Origin: DASSUW01 sp963806395
GTDB lineage: Bacteria; Actinomycetota; Thermoleophilia; Solirubrobacterales; Solirubrobacteraceae
Direction of reading: 5' to 3'
DNA length: 64,000 bases
Assembly: GCA_963806395.1 (NCBI GenBank)
Contig: CAWDYI010000012.1
Location: forward strand, 134,576-198,575
Notes under the pieces: model-generated
What the model saw: the letters and a program-made list of their open reading frames with translations, nothing else
Database searches by the model: none
Told to the model about the DNA's origin: nothing
Position numbers and translations under genes: made by a program
Part shown: positions 45,001 through 53,538 of the stretch, piece by piece
Numbering within the stretch: the stretch's first letter is position 1
How the letters are laid out: each line of letters opens with the position of its first letter

Positions 45001-46051
45001 ACGGATGGGCGCGGACCGCAAGCCGCTGCCGCGCTTCTGGTACCTGCCGCGGGGCCACGAGGCCGCCGTGGTGATGACCGGCGACGACCATGCGCTGGGC
45101 GGCACCGCCGGCCGGTTCGACAAGTACATCGCCTCCAGCCCGGCCGGCTGCTCGGTCGCCGACTGGGAGTGCGTGCGGTCGACCTCATACATCTACCCCG
45201 CGTCCCCGCTCACGAACGCTCAGGCGCAGAGCTACACCGCGCAGGGCTTCGAGGTGTCCGTGCACACCGCGCCGGGCGGTATCAACGGCCTCGACTGCGC
45301 CAATTGGACCGCGGCGGGCCTGCCCGGGATCTTCGACACGCAGGTGGCCGCGTTCCGCGGCAAGTACACGAGCATCCCGGCGCCTGCCACCCATCGCATG
45401 CACTGCGTCGCCTGGGCCGACTGGGCGACCCACGCGAAGGTCGAGCGCGCGAACGGCATCGGGCTCGACACGAACTACTACTACTACCCGAGCAGCTGGA
45501 TGGCGTCCAAGCCCGGGTTCATGACGGGCTCCGGGATGCCGATGCGCTTCGCCGACACCGACGGCAGCCTGATCGACGTCTTCCAGGCCAACACACAGAT
45601 CACCGACGAGTCCGGGCAGGGCGAGCCCAGCACGATCAACGCGCTGCTCGACGGAGCGACGGGCGCGAACGCCTACTACGGCGCGTTCGTCGCCAACATC
45701 CACACCGACTCGGCCGCGTCGATGGAGTCGGACGCGATCGTCGCGGCCGCCCAGGCGCGCGGCGTCCCGGTGATCTCGGCCAAGCAGCTGCTCGACTGGA
45801 CCAGCGGCCGGGAGAAGTCGACGCTGTCGGCGTTCGGCTGGTCGGCCAACACGCTGAGCTTCAAGGTCGGCGTCGCCGGTCAGGCCGACGGCTTGCAGGG
45901 CATGCTCCCGACCCAGTCCGGCTCCCTCACGCTGCAGAGCATCAAGGTCGGCGGGACCGTCACGGTCCCGTTCACCACGCGCACGATCAAGGGCATCTCG
46001 TACGCGTTCTTCGATGCGCAGAGCGGCACCTACACGGCCGCCTACGGCTAG
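42050..46051 (+). pseudogene. Very large secreted protein: LamG, FN3, Ig, LamG, Ig-like, amidotransferase-like and deacetylase-like domains; six frameshifts
   Basis: TTG 42050 starts a signal peptide (AFAALVVLALFALLAGNAHAAAGG). A first LamG/concanavalin domain follows (VAAYSFDEASGSTLGDQSG to DVRIYDRALTTAEVQGDM), then FN3 (APTAFSKTGATATSIATSW), a Big-type Ig domain (VSITAPANGATVSGTIAVSAAAS) and a second LamG similar to the first. Next come a Big_5-like Ig domain (AWFNEAMSAASITSSTFQL), a ThuA-like region (FDEVVLGDTALTTGQVTTLTNWVNAG) and a C-terminal ~350 residues with VVMTGDDHALGGTAGRFDKY, resembling NodB-type deacetylase metal sites. Frame changes occur near 44035, 44160, 44365, 44515, 44812 and 44862, and the last frame equals the first. 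Joined, the protein is about 1,330 residues and is probably a cell-surface glycan-acting enzyme. Confidence 0.72.
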
Positions 46052-46851
46052 GTCAGCGCGCCCGTCAGGTGCGGCTTGGCGGTGTGCTCGTCGTGCACCG
46101 CGAACGCGCTCTCGCGGCTCGAGAACACGACCCGGCCGGGGATCCGCAGCGGCAGCTTGAAGCGCACGTCGACGGCGTAGGCGTCGGGCAGCTCGCCCTC
46201 GAGCGCGGCGAGGCAGCGCGCCTTCGTCCACATCCCGTGCGCGATCGCACCGGGCTGGCCGAACGCACGTGCGGCGAGCGAGTGCAGGTGGATCGGGTTC
46301 GCGTCGCCCGACACGCGCGCATAGCGGCGGCCGGTGTCGCCCGGGATCGTCCAGATCGCGCTCGTGGGCCACTCCATCGCGTCGTCGCGCCGGTCCCCCG
46401 CTCGCACGGCGCGCTCGCGGTGCAGGTAGGTGCTCAGGCCGCGCCAGGCGACCTCGCCGCCGGTCGCCGCCTCCGCGACGACGTCGAACTGCGTGCCGCG
46501 GTCGTGCTGGGAGAGGTCGACCGCGCGCACCCGCAGGTCAAGACGCTCGTCCGCCCGGATCGGCCGCAGCTGCTCGATCCGGTTGGCGATGTGCACCAGC
46601 CCGAGCGGTGAGAACGGGAACGAGGGCGCGGCCATCAGGTCGAGCGCCAGCGGGAACGCGAGCACGTGCGGGTAGGTCGCCGGCAGCTCGTCCCGCAGCC
46701 GGAAGCCGCACACGCGGTCGTACGCGGCCAGGTGCCCGCGGTCGATCTCGACGCCGTCGCGCGTGAGCTCGTGCTCGGGCAGCGCGTCCGCACGCCGCCG
46801 CAGCCGGCCGAGCGCGGCCCCGGCGACGATGCGTGCGTAGACGCCCTTCAT
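46048..46851 (-). CDS. MaoC-like hot-dog dehydratase
   Basis: A 267-residue double hot-dog protein from ATG 46851 (MKGVYARIVAGAALGRLRRR), overlapping the reductase stop by 4 bp. The N-terminal half has VCGFRLRDELPATYPHVLAFPLALDLMAAPSFPF. The C-terminal half carries the hydratase-2 motif YARVSGDANPIHLHSLAARAFGQPGAIAHGMWT, in which Asp and His are catalytic. This matches (R)-3-hydroxyacyl-ACP/CoA dehydratases of the HtdX/HtdY type in actinobacteria. The neighbouring FabG-like reductase supplies its substrate, so the pair probably completes two steps of fatty-acid elongation or breakdown. It converges with the large LamG gene with a 4-bp overlap. Confidence 0.9.
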   Translation of the reverse strand: MKGVYARIVAGAALGRLRRRADALPEHELTRDGVEIDRGHLAAYDRVCGFRLRDELPATYPHVLAFPLALDLMAAPSFPFSPLGLVHIANRIEQLRPIRADERLDLRVRAVDLSQHDRGTQFDVVAEAATGGEVAWRGLSTYLHRERAVRAGDRRDDAMEWPTSAIWTIPGDTGRRYARVSGDANPIHLHSLAARAFGQPGAIAHGMWTKARCLAALEGELPDAYAVDVRFKLPLRIPGRVVFSSRESAFAVHDEHTAKPHLTGALT

Positions 46852-48104
46852 GCCCCGATCAGGCTCTGGCCGCAGACGCGCACGACGTTGCCGTTGACCC
46901 CGGCCGACCCGGGCGATGCCAGCCACGCGACCGTCTCCGCCACGTCGACCGGCAGGCCGCCCTGGGCGAGCGAGTTCATGCGCCGCCCCGCCTCACGCGT
47001 GCCGAGCGGCATCGCCGCCGTCATCTGCGTCTCGATGAAGCCCGGGGCGACGGCGTTGATCGTCGCCTGGCGCTCCGCCAGCACGGGAGCGAGCGACTCG
47101 ACCACGCCGATCACGCCGGCCTTGCTGGTCGCGTAGTTGACCTGCCCGCGGTTGCCGGCGATGCCGCTGACCGACGAGACGCACACGATCCGCCGGACAC
47201 GCTCACGGTGCAGCAGGGCCTCGTTGATGCGTTCGATGCTCTCGAGGTTGACGGCCAGCACCGAATCCCACTGGTCCTCGCTCATGCGGGCGAGCGTCTT
47301 GTCACGCGTGATGCCCGCGTTGTGCACGACGATGTCGAAGTCGCGCTCGGCGAGCGCGGCCGGCGCGCGGTCGGCCGTGATATCGAGTTGCAGCGCCGAG
47401 CCGCCGAGCCGGTTGGCCACCGCCGCCAGGTCCTCGCCCTGCGCCGGGACGTCGATGCAGACGACGTGCGCGCCGTCGCGCGCCAGCACCTCGGCGATCG
47501 CCGCGCCGATCCCGCGCGACGCTCCGGTCACGGCCGCGACCTTGCCGTCGAGCGGCCGCGACCAGTGTTCGGGCGCGTCCGGCACGGCGCCGCCGACGCG
47601 GATCACCTGGCCGGACACGTACGCGGACCGGCCGGAGAGCAGGAACCGCAGCGTCGACTCGAGGTCGGCCTCCGGTTCCGCGTGGACGAGCTGGGCCGTC
47701 GCGCCGTGGCGCACCTCCTTCGCGGCCGACCGGACGAAGCCCTCGAGCGCGCGCTGGGCCACGCTGTCGCCGCTGCCGACGACGAGCAGCCGCCCGCACG
47801 GCGCGAGCGAGCGGATCGCCGGATGGAAGAAGTCGTACGCGGCGCGCAGGTCGCCGCTGCGCTCGATCCCCGACGCGTCGAGGACGAGCGCGCCGTAGGA
47901 CTCCGCGTCGCCCGCCTGCGGGATGCCGCACGCCGCCAGCACGCGCCGGATCGGCTCGACCCACGGCCCGTCGCCACCGACCAGCACCGGCCCGCCGACG
48001 AACGCGGGGCCCCGCTGCAGCGGCGTCGGCTGCGGGAGGCCCAGCCGGCGGACCATGAAGCGTCCGGGGGGCGAGTCGGCGAACTGCTGGTATCGATCGG
48101 CCAT
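46848..48104 (-). CDS. fabG: 3-oxoacyl-ACP reductase with N-terminal extension (FabG4-like)
   Basis: A 418-residue protein from ATG 48104. Residues ~1-205 form a degenerate Rossmann-like domain (GRFMVRRLGLPQPTPLQRG, AYDFFHPAIRSLAPCGRLLVVGSGD). Residues ~208-418 are a full SDR: VAAVTGASRGIGAAIAEVLARDGAHVVCID, HNAGITRDKTLARMSEDQWDSVLAVNL and SSVSGIAGNRGQVNYATSKAGVIG, with the YxxxK intact. Two-domain FabG4-type enzymes in mycobacteria use NADH on longer acyl chains. It is the first gene of a leftward pair with the MaoC dehydratase and divergent from thiolase. Assignment to long-chain 3-oxoacyl reduction is by family. Confidence 0.9.
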   Translation of the reverse strand: MADRYQQFADSPPGRFMVRRLGLPQPTPLQRGPAFVGGPVLVGGDGPWVEPIRRVLAACGIPQAGDAESYGALVLDASGIERSGDLRAAYDFFHPAIRSLAPCGRLLVVGSGDSVAQRALEGFVRSAAKEVRHGATAQLVHAEPEADLESTLRFLLSGRSAYVSGQVIRVGGAVPDAPEHWSRPLDGKVAAVTGASRGIGAAIAEVLARDGAHVVCIDVPAQGEDLAAVANRLGGSALQLDITADRAPAALAERDFDIVVHNAGITRDKTLARMSEDQWDSVLAVNLESIERINEALLHRERVRRIVCVSSVSGIAGNRGQVNYATSKAGVIGVVESLAPVLAERQATINAVAPGFIETQMTAAMPLGTREAGRRMNSLAQGGLPVDVAETVAWLASPGSAGVNGNVVRVCGQSLIGA

Positions 48105-48157
48105 GAGCGCAGGATTACCCGATTGAAACGTCAGATGAACGGGAACGTTTGTCACCA

Positions 48158-49399
48158 ATGCCAGAGAAGATCGCGATCCTCGGCGGCAACCGCATCCCGT
48201 TCGCCCGCTCGAACGGGCCGTACGCCGACGCATCAAACCAGGACATGCTCACCGCCGCGCTGGACGGGCTCGTGGCGCGCTTCGGGCTGCAGGGCGAGCG
48301 CGCCGGCGAGGTCGTGGCCGGCGCAGTGCTCAAGCACAGCCGCGACTTCAACCTCACGCGCGAGTGCGTGCTGGGCTCGGCGCTCGATCGCGCCACCCCG
48401 GCCTACGACATCGGCCAGGCGTGCGACACCGGCCTCCAGGCCGCACTGGCAGTGGCCGGAAAGATCGCGCTGGGCCACGTCGACTGGGGGATCGCCGGAG
48501 GCGTCGACACCACCAGCGACGCGCCGATCGCGGTCAACGAGGGCCTGCGCCGGGTCCTGCTCGAGGCCAACCGGACGAAGAGCGTCCCCGGCCGGCTGAA
48601 GCTGCTCGGCCATCTGCGGCCCGGCCACCTCGTGCCCGCCATCCCCCGCAACGCCGAGCCGCGCACCGGGCTGTCGATGGGCGAGCACCAGGCGATCACG
48701 ACGGAGCAGTGGGGCATCTCGCGCTCCGAGCAGGACGAGCTGACGGTGGCGAGCCACCAGGGCCTCGCGGCGGCGTACGAGCGCGGGTTCTTCGACGACC
48801 TCTTGACGCCGTACCTCGGGCTCGAGCGCGACCAGAACCTGCGGCCGGACTCCAGCACCGACAAGCTCGCGAAGCTCAAGCCCGTGTTTGGCGACACGAT
48901 GACGGCGGGCAACTCGACGCCGCTGTCCGACGGCGCCGCGGTCGTGCTGCTGGCGCGTGACGAGTGGGCGGCCGAGCGCAACCTGCCGGTGCTCGCCCAC
49001 CTCACGGACTCCGAGACGGCGGCGGTCGACTACGTGCACGACGGCGACGGGCTGCTGATGGCGCCGGTGCAGGCCGTGCCGCGGCTGCTCGACCGTGCCG
49101 GGCTGACGCTGCAGGACTTCGACCTGTACGAGATCCACGAGGCGTTCGCCGCACAGGTGCTGTGCACGCTGAAGGCGTGGGAGCAGGACGGGCTCGGCGC
49201 GATCGACCGCTCGAAGCTCAACGTCGCCGGCGGCTCGCTGGCCGCCGGGCATCCGTTCGCCGCGACCGGCGGGCGGATCCTCGCCACCGTCGCGAAGCTG
49301 CTGGCGGACCGATACCCGTCCCCACCCGCCCGCGCGCTGGTGTCCATCTGCGCTGCCGGCGGGCAGGGCGTCGTCGCGATCGTGGAGCGTGCCAAGTGA
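48158..49399 (+). CDS. Acetyl-CoA acetyltransferase (thiolase)
   Basis: A 413-residue thiolase, ATG 48158 (MPEKIAILGGNRIPFARSNG). The nucleophilic Cys lies in YDIGQACDTGLQAALAVAGKIALG, the first His in YEIHEAFAAQVL, the N-x-x-GG-x-x-AxGHP block in LNVAGGSLAAGHPFAATGG and the second Cys in LVSICAAGGQGVVAIVE. All catalytic positions are present. The pattern is the FadI/FadA-like biosynthetic-or-degradative type used with acyl-CoA substrates. It overlaps the acyl-CoA dehydrogenase by 4 bp (GTGA) and is divergent from the reductase/dehydratase pair. Together the four genes cover dehydrogenation, hydration, reduction and thiolysis steps of beta-oxidation. Confidence 0.93.
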   Translation: MPEKIAILGGNRIPFARSNGPYADASNQDMLTAALDGLVARFGLQGERAGEVVAGAVLKHSRDFNLTRECVLGSALDRATPAYDIGQACDTGLQAALAVAGKIALGHVDWGIAGGVDTTSDAPIAVNEGLRRVLLEANRTKSVPGRLKLLGHLRPGHLVPAIPRNAEPRTGLSMGEHQAITTEQWGISRSEQDELTVASHQGLAAAYERGFFDDLLTPYLGLERDQNLRPDSSTDKLAKLKPVFGDTMTAGNSTPLSDGAAVVLLARDEWAAERNLPVLAHLTDSETAAVDYVHDGDGLLMAPVQAVPRLLDRAGLTLQDFDLYEIHEAFAAQVLCTLKAWEQDGLGAIDRSKLNVAGGSLAAGHPFAATGGRILATVAKLLADRYPSPPARALVSICAAGGQGVVAIVERAK

Positions 49400-50775
49400 G
49401 CTACGGGTTCTCCCTCACGCCGGCCCAGCACGACCTGGTCGAGCGCACGCACGCGTTCTCGCGTGACGTGATCCGGCCCGCCGCCGAGCACCACGACCGC
49501 GTGGAGGAGTTCCCGTGGGCGGTGCTCGAGCAGGCCGCCCAGGAGGGCTTCTACAACCCGCTCTTCTACCGCGACCTGATCGGCGACCCGACCGGCCTGT
49601 CGCTGCCGCTGTTCATGGAGGAGCTGTTCTGGGGCTGCGCGGGGATCGGGCTGAGCATCGTGATGCCGGCACTCGCGCTGTCGGCGATGGCGCAGGCGGC
49701 GACACCGGACCAGCTGATGCGCTGGGCGCCCGAGTGCTTCGGCGAGCCCGGTGACCTCAAGCTCGCCGCGCTCTGCGTGTCCGAGCCCGAGGGCGGCAGC
49801 GACGTCCGCAACCTGCGCACCCAGGCGCGCCGCGACGGCGACGACTGGGTGCTCGACGGCCACAAGATCTGGATCGGCAACGGCGGGATCGCCGACGTGC
49901 ACGTCGTGAACGCGACGGTCGACCCCGACCTCGGCCACCGCGGCCAGGCGCTGTTCATCGTGCCGGGCGGCACGCCGGGCCTGCGGCTCGTGCGCAAGCT
50001 GGAGAAGCTCGGGTGCCGGGCGTCGCACACGGCCGAGCTGAAGTTCGAGGGCTGCCGGATCCCGGGCGAGAACCTGCTCGGCGGCGACGAGCGGCTCGAG
50101 CGCCGGCTGGCGGAGGCGAGCGCCCGCAACGGCGACGGCCGTTCGTCGACGCTCGGCGCGTTCGAGCAGACGCGGCCGATGGTCGCCGCCCAGGCGCTCG
50201 GGATCGCGCGCGCGGCGCTCGAGTTCGCGTGCGACTACGCGTCTCAGCGCGAGGCGTTCGGCGGTCCGATCCTCGACAAGCAGGGGATCTCGTTCCCGCT
50301 CGCGGACCTCGCGACCGACCTCGACGCTGCTCGGCTGCTGACCTGGCGCGCGTCGTGGATGGCCGCGCAGCACATGGAGTACCACCACGCCGAGGGCTCG
50401 ATGTCGAAGCTGAAGGCGTCGGAGGTCGCGGTGCGGATCACCGAGCAGGCGATCCAGGTCTGCGGCGGCTACGGCTACGTGCGCGACCTGCCGGTCGAGA
50501 AGTGGTACCGCGATGCGAAGCTCTACACGATCTTCGAGGGCACGAGCGAGATCCAGCGGATGGTGATCGGGCGCACGCTCGAGGACGCGGCGCCGCCGCT
50601 GCACCACCGCCTGCCCGCCGACGGCCCGGCGCTCAGCCGGCGGTTCGGCCGCGGGACCAGGACGCGGTCGCTGGCGGCCGGCAGGGCGATGCGCGTGGCA
50701 TCGCGCACGCCGCCGGCACTGATGCGGTTGCCGATGAAGGTGCTCGCGCCGCCGCAGAAGCCGCGCGACCGCTGA
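49396..50775 (+). CDS. Acyl-CoA dehydrogenase
   Basis: A 459-residue flavoprotein. GTG 49396 overlaps the thiolase stop. The N-terminal helical domain includes YGFSLTPAQHDLVERTHAFSRDVIRPAAEHHDRVEEFPW. The substrate/flavin loop is ALCVSEPEGGSDVRNLRTQARRDGDDWVLDGHKIWIGNGG. The C-terminal domain has ARAALEFACDYASQREAFGGPILDKQGISFPLADLATD, ITEQAIQVCGGYGYVRDLPVEKWYRDAKLYTIFEGTSEIQRMVIGR, where the Glu of IFEGTSE is the usual catalytic base. The ~60-residue C-terminal tail (SRRFGRGTRTRSLAAGRAMR) is basic and atypical. Chain-length preference cannot be read. Confidence 0.92.
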   Translation: MSYGFSLTPAQHDLVERTHAFSRDVIRPAAEHHDRVEEFPWAVLEQAAQEGFYNPLFYRDLIGDPTGLSLPLFMEELFWGCAGIGLSIVMPALALSAMAQAATPDQLMRWAPECFGEPGDLKLAALCVSEPEGGSDVRNLRTQARRDGDDWVLDGHKIWIGNGGIADVHVVNATVDPDLGHRGQALFIVPGGTPGLRLVRKLEKLGCRASHTAELKFEGCRIPGENLLGGDERLERRLAEASARNGDGRSSTLGAFEQTRPMVAAQALGIARAALEFACDYASQREAFGGPILDKQGISFPLADLATDLDAARLLTWRASWMAAQHMEYHHAEGSMSKLKASEVAVRITEQAIQVCGGYGYVRDLPVEKWYRDAKLYTIFEGTSEIQRMVIGRTLEDAAPPLHHRLPADGPALSRRFGRGTRTRSLAAGRAMRVASRTPPALMRLPMKVLAPPQKPRDR

Positions 50776-50824
50776 CGAGAGTCGGTTGCGGCCCGACCGG
50801 GCGTTTGCGATTGTCACCGCCGAG

Positions 50825-51832
50825 ATGACGGACCAGGCCGCGGGCTCCACAGCGACGATCTTCGACATCGCTGAAGAGGCGGGGGTCTCGATCACGACCG
50901 TCTCGCACGTGTTCTCGGGCAACCGGCCGGTCGGCACGGCAACGCGCCAGAAGGTGCTCGAGGCGGCCGAGCGGCTCGACTACCGGCCGCGCGGCAGTGC
51001 TCGCGCGCTCGCGACCGGCCGGACGATGACGCTCGCGCTGCAGATCTCGTTCTCCGGCCCCGAGCTGCTGTTCAACCCGTTCTTCACGTCGCTGCTGCCG
51101 GCGATGTCCGAGGCGGCGATCGAGCTGGGCTACTCGTTCGCGTTCGTGCCGGCGGACGCGGCGGAGTCGTTCGTCGAGCCGCTGATCGCCCGCCGGACGG
51201 TCGATGCCGCGATCCTGATCGATCCGCGGCCCGGCGACCGCTTCGTCGCCTCGGTGCTGGCTGAGCGCCTGCCGTACGTCTCGCTCGGGCGCGTGCTCGG
51301 CGCGCCGGCCGGGCCGCGCGTCGATCACGACCACCTGGAGGTCTGCCGGGCGGTCGTCGATCACCTCCGGGCGGAGCGGTACGAGCGGATCGCGATGCTC
51401 TCGATCCGCGAGCAGGTCTCGTACGTGATCGACCTCGAGGCAGCGTTCAGGACGATCGTGCCCGACGGCGCCGTGATCGCCGCGGACGCGCTGTCCGTCG
51501 ACGCGGGGCGGGCTGCCGCCGCGGAGCTGCTGGCGGGCGACGACCGTCCGGACGCGCTCTTCTGCGCGAACGACGTGCTCGCGGTCGGCGTGCTGCAGGC
51601 GGCGGCAGCGGCCGGCGCTCGGGTGCCGGAGGACCTCGGCATCGTCGGCGTCGAGGACAGCTCGCTCGCGCGGCACGCCGAGCCGCCGCTCACGAGCATC
51701 AGCGCGCACCCCGAGGAGGCGGGCAGGCTGCTGATCGCCACGATGGACCGCGTGCTGTCGGGCGAGCTGGACGTGCCGCCCACCGTCGTGCCGATCGATC
51801 TCGTGGTGCGAGCGTCCTCGACGCGGTCCTGA
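50825..51832 (+). CDS. LacI-family regulator, likely controller of the GCAAAG-N2-CTTTGC regulon
   Basis: A 335-residue repressor from ATG 50825 (MTDQAAGSTATIFDIAEEAG). The helix-turn-helix is IAEEAGVSITTVSHVFSGNRPVG, followed by hinge helix RLDYRPRGSARALATGRT. The effector domain has LFNPFFTSLLPAMSEAAIELGYSFAFVPAD, RYERIAMLSIREQVSYVIDLEAAF and DLGIVGVEDSSLARHAEPPLTSISAHPEEAGRLLI. The usual effector-contact Arg/Asp pattern differs from sugar-binding LacI proteins, consistent with a non-sugar ligand, but this is weak. The first operator, 51875-51888, lies 43 bp after its stop. The gene just downstream is the permease of the same regulon. Confidence 0.9.
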   Translation: MTDQAAGSTATIFDIAEEAGVSITTVSHVFSGNRPVGTATRQKVLEAAERLDYRPRGSARALATGRTMTLALQISFSGPELLFNPFFTSLLPAMSEAAIELGYSFAFVPADAAESFVEPLIARRTVDAAILIDPRPGDRFVASVLAERLPYVSLGRVLGAPAGPRVDHDHLEVCRAVVDHLRAERYERIAMLSIREQVSYVIDLEAAFRTIVPDGAVIAADALSVDAGRAAAAELLAGDDRPDALFCANDVLAVGVLQAAAAAGARVPEDLGIVGVEDSSLARHAEPPLTSISAHPEEAGRLLIATMDRVLSGELDVPPTVVPIDLVVRASSTRS

Positions 51833-51874
51833 GCCGGCGAGCTTGCGATGCCCGACAGCCTGATGTAGCGTCCT

Positions 51875-51888
51875 GCAAAGCCCTTTGC
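51875..51888. promoter_or_regulatory. LacI-type operator ahead of the permease operon
   Basis: GCAAAGCCCTTTGC has perfect 6-bp inverted half-sites GCAAAG/CTTTGC around CC. It lies 21 nt before ATG 51910 of the APC permease. The same half-sites recur at 59266-59279 ahead of the opposing operon. Confidence 0.8.
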
Positions 51889-51909
51889 GCCACCCCTGAG
51901 GAGGGGAGC

Positions 51910-53538
51910 ATGAGCGAGCAGGTCAGCAGCACCCGGGCGGGATCGGACGCGGGTTCCGCCGCGCCGTTCTATACACGGCAGGCCTCCGGCCTCGTGCGCG
52001 ACATCTCGCCGTTCTCGAGCATCGCGCTGAACATCTCGTTCGTCTCGATACCGCTCGCGGTGCTGATCGCGACGCAGGCGCCGTCGGCGTTCCCGGGCGC
52101 GAGCCCGTTCTGGGTCACGGTCATCTGCGCGGTCGCGTGCATCTTCCCGGTGCTCCTCTACAGCATGTTCACGTCCGTGATGCCGCGCTCGGGCGGCGAC
52201 TACGTGTTCGTCAGCCGGACGCTGCACCCGTGGGCCGGGTTCGCCGCGAACTTCAACATCACGGCCTGGTACCTGCTGGTGATCGCCTACTTCGCCTATC
52301 TGCTGACGCCGTTCGGCCTCAGCTCGGCATTCACGACGATCGGTGTCGCGGCGAACAGCTCGACGTTCACGGACCTGGCGACCGACATCAACACCAAGGG
52401 CTGGCAGTTCGCGATCGGAGCGGCGGCGCTGATCGGCGTCGCTGTGCTGATGAGCCTCAGCCTGCGTACCGCGCTGCGGATCTTCAAGTGGATGTTCGCC
52501 TTCTCCCTGCTCGGCGTCGCCATCAGCGTCCTGCTGCTGCTCTTCAACGGCCGCGACGACTTCGTCCAGGCCGTCGGGGCGTTCGGCGGCGACTACGACA
52601 AGGTGATCGCCGACGCTCGCGCCGCGGGATTCGAGGGCAGCGCGAACTTCGACCTCGGCAACACGTTGCTGGCACTGCCGCTCGCGTTCGCGTCGTTCGG
52701 CTACGCGATCGTGACCGCCTACGCGGGCGGCGAGATCCGCTCGCCGAAGTCGGGCAACCGCACCGCGATGCTGCTGTCGCTCGGCATCGCCGCCGTGATC
52801 GTGGCGATCCTCATGGCGCTCGCGACGCGGACGTTCGGCAACGACTTCCTCGGATCGGCGACGTACCTCGGCAACGCCGGTGCCGAGGGCTACCCGTTCG
52901 ACTCGCCGCCGTTCTTCTTCTTCTTCGTCTCGATGCTCACGAGCTCGACGCCCCTGATCGTGTTGATCAGCCTGTCGTTCATCGTCGCCTTCCTCGTCGC
53001 GCTGCCGGCGACGTTCCTGATCGCGACCCGCAACCTCTTCGCGTGGTCGTTCGACCGCTTGGTGCCGCAGCGGCTCAGTGACGTGAACGAGCGCACGCAC
53101 TCGCCGGTGATCGCCAACGGCGTCGTGCTGCTCGTGACGCTGAGCTACCTCGCGCTGATCGTGTTCGCCGGCGGCGACTTCCTCGACCTGCTGTTCACCG
53201 CGGGCCTGGCCGAATTGCTCACGTTCATGGTCGTGGCGATCGCCGGGATCGCGTTCCCGTCGATGCGGCGCGCGCTCTACGACGCCTCGCCGATCAAGCG
53301 CTCGATCGCGGGCATCCCGGCGCTGACGGTGGTCGGCATCCTCGCGCTGATCGTCTACGCGTTCTTCTTCTACTCGCTGGCGACGACCGACGCGCTCGGC
53401 GCCAACGCGTCGGTCGGCATCCGTGCGACTGTCATCATCGCCGCAATCAGCCTGCTGATCTATCCGATCGCCGTGCTGGTCAATCGCAGCCGCGGCGTCA
53501 ACCTCCAGCTCGCGTTCCGGGAGCTGCCGCCGGAGTGA
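51910..53538 (+). CDS. APC-superfamily amino acid/polyamine-type permease
   Basis: A 542-residue membrane transporter with about 12 hydrophobic segments. GAGGGGAG directly precedes ATG 51910. APC features are the first helix break ISPFSSIALNISFVSIPL, the SGGDYVFVSRTLHPWAGF segment after helix 3 (the conserved G-x-Y region) and LLALPLAFASFGYAIVTAYAGGEIRSPKSGNRTAML. A long loop between helices 6 and 7 (FNGRDDFVQAVGAFGGDYDKVIADARAAGFEG) and FLIATRNLFAWSFDRLVPQRLSDVNERTHSPV are also typical of the family. It is the first gene after the operator at 51875 and overlaps the phosphoesterase by 4 bp. It most likely imports the compound that the operon breaks down, an amino-acid-like or amide-like molecule. 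Confidence 0.92.
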   Translation: MSEQVSSTRAGSDAGSAAPFYTRQASGLVRDISPFSSIALNISFVSIPLAVLIATQAPSAFPGASPFWVTVICAVACIFPVLLYSMFTSVMPRSGGDYVFVSRTLHPWAGFAANFNITAWYLLVIAYFAYLLTPFGLSSAFTTIGVAANSSTFTDLATDINTKGWQFAIGAAALIGVAVLMSLSLRTALRIFKWMFAFSLLGVAISVLLLLFNGRDDFVQAVGAFGGDYDKVIADARAAGFEGSANFDLGNTLLALPLAFASFGYAIVTAYAGGEIRSPKSGNRTAMLLSLGIAAVIVAILMALATRTFGNDFLGSATYLGNAGAEGYPFDSPPFFFFFVSMLTSSTPLIVLISLSFIVAFLVALPATFLIATRNLFAWSFDRLVPQRLSDVNERTHSPVIANGVVLLVTLSYLALIVFAGGDFLDLLFTAGLAELLTFMVVAIAGIAFPSMRRALYDASPIKRSIAGIPALTVVGILALIVYAFFFYSLATTDALGANASVGIRATVIIAAISLLIYPIAVLVNRSRGVNLQLAFRELPPE

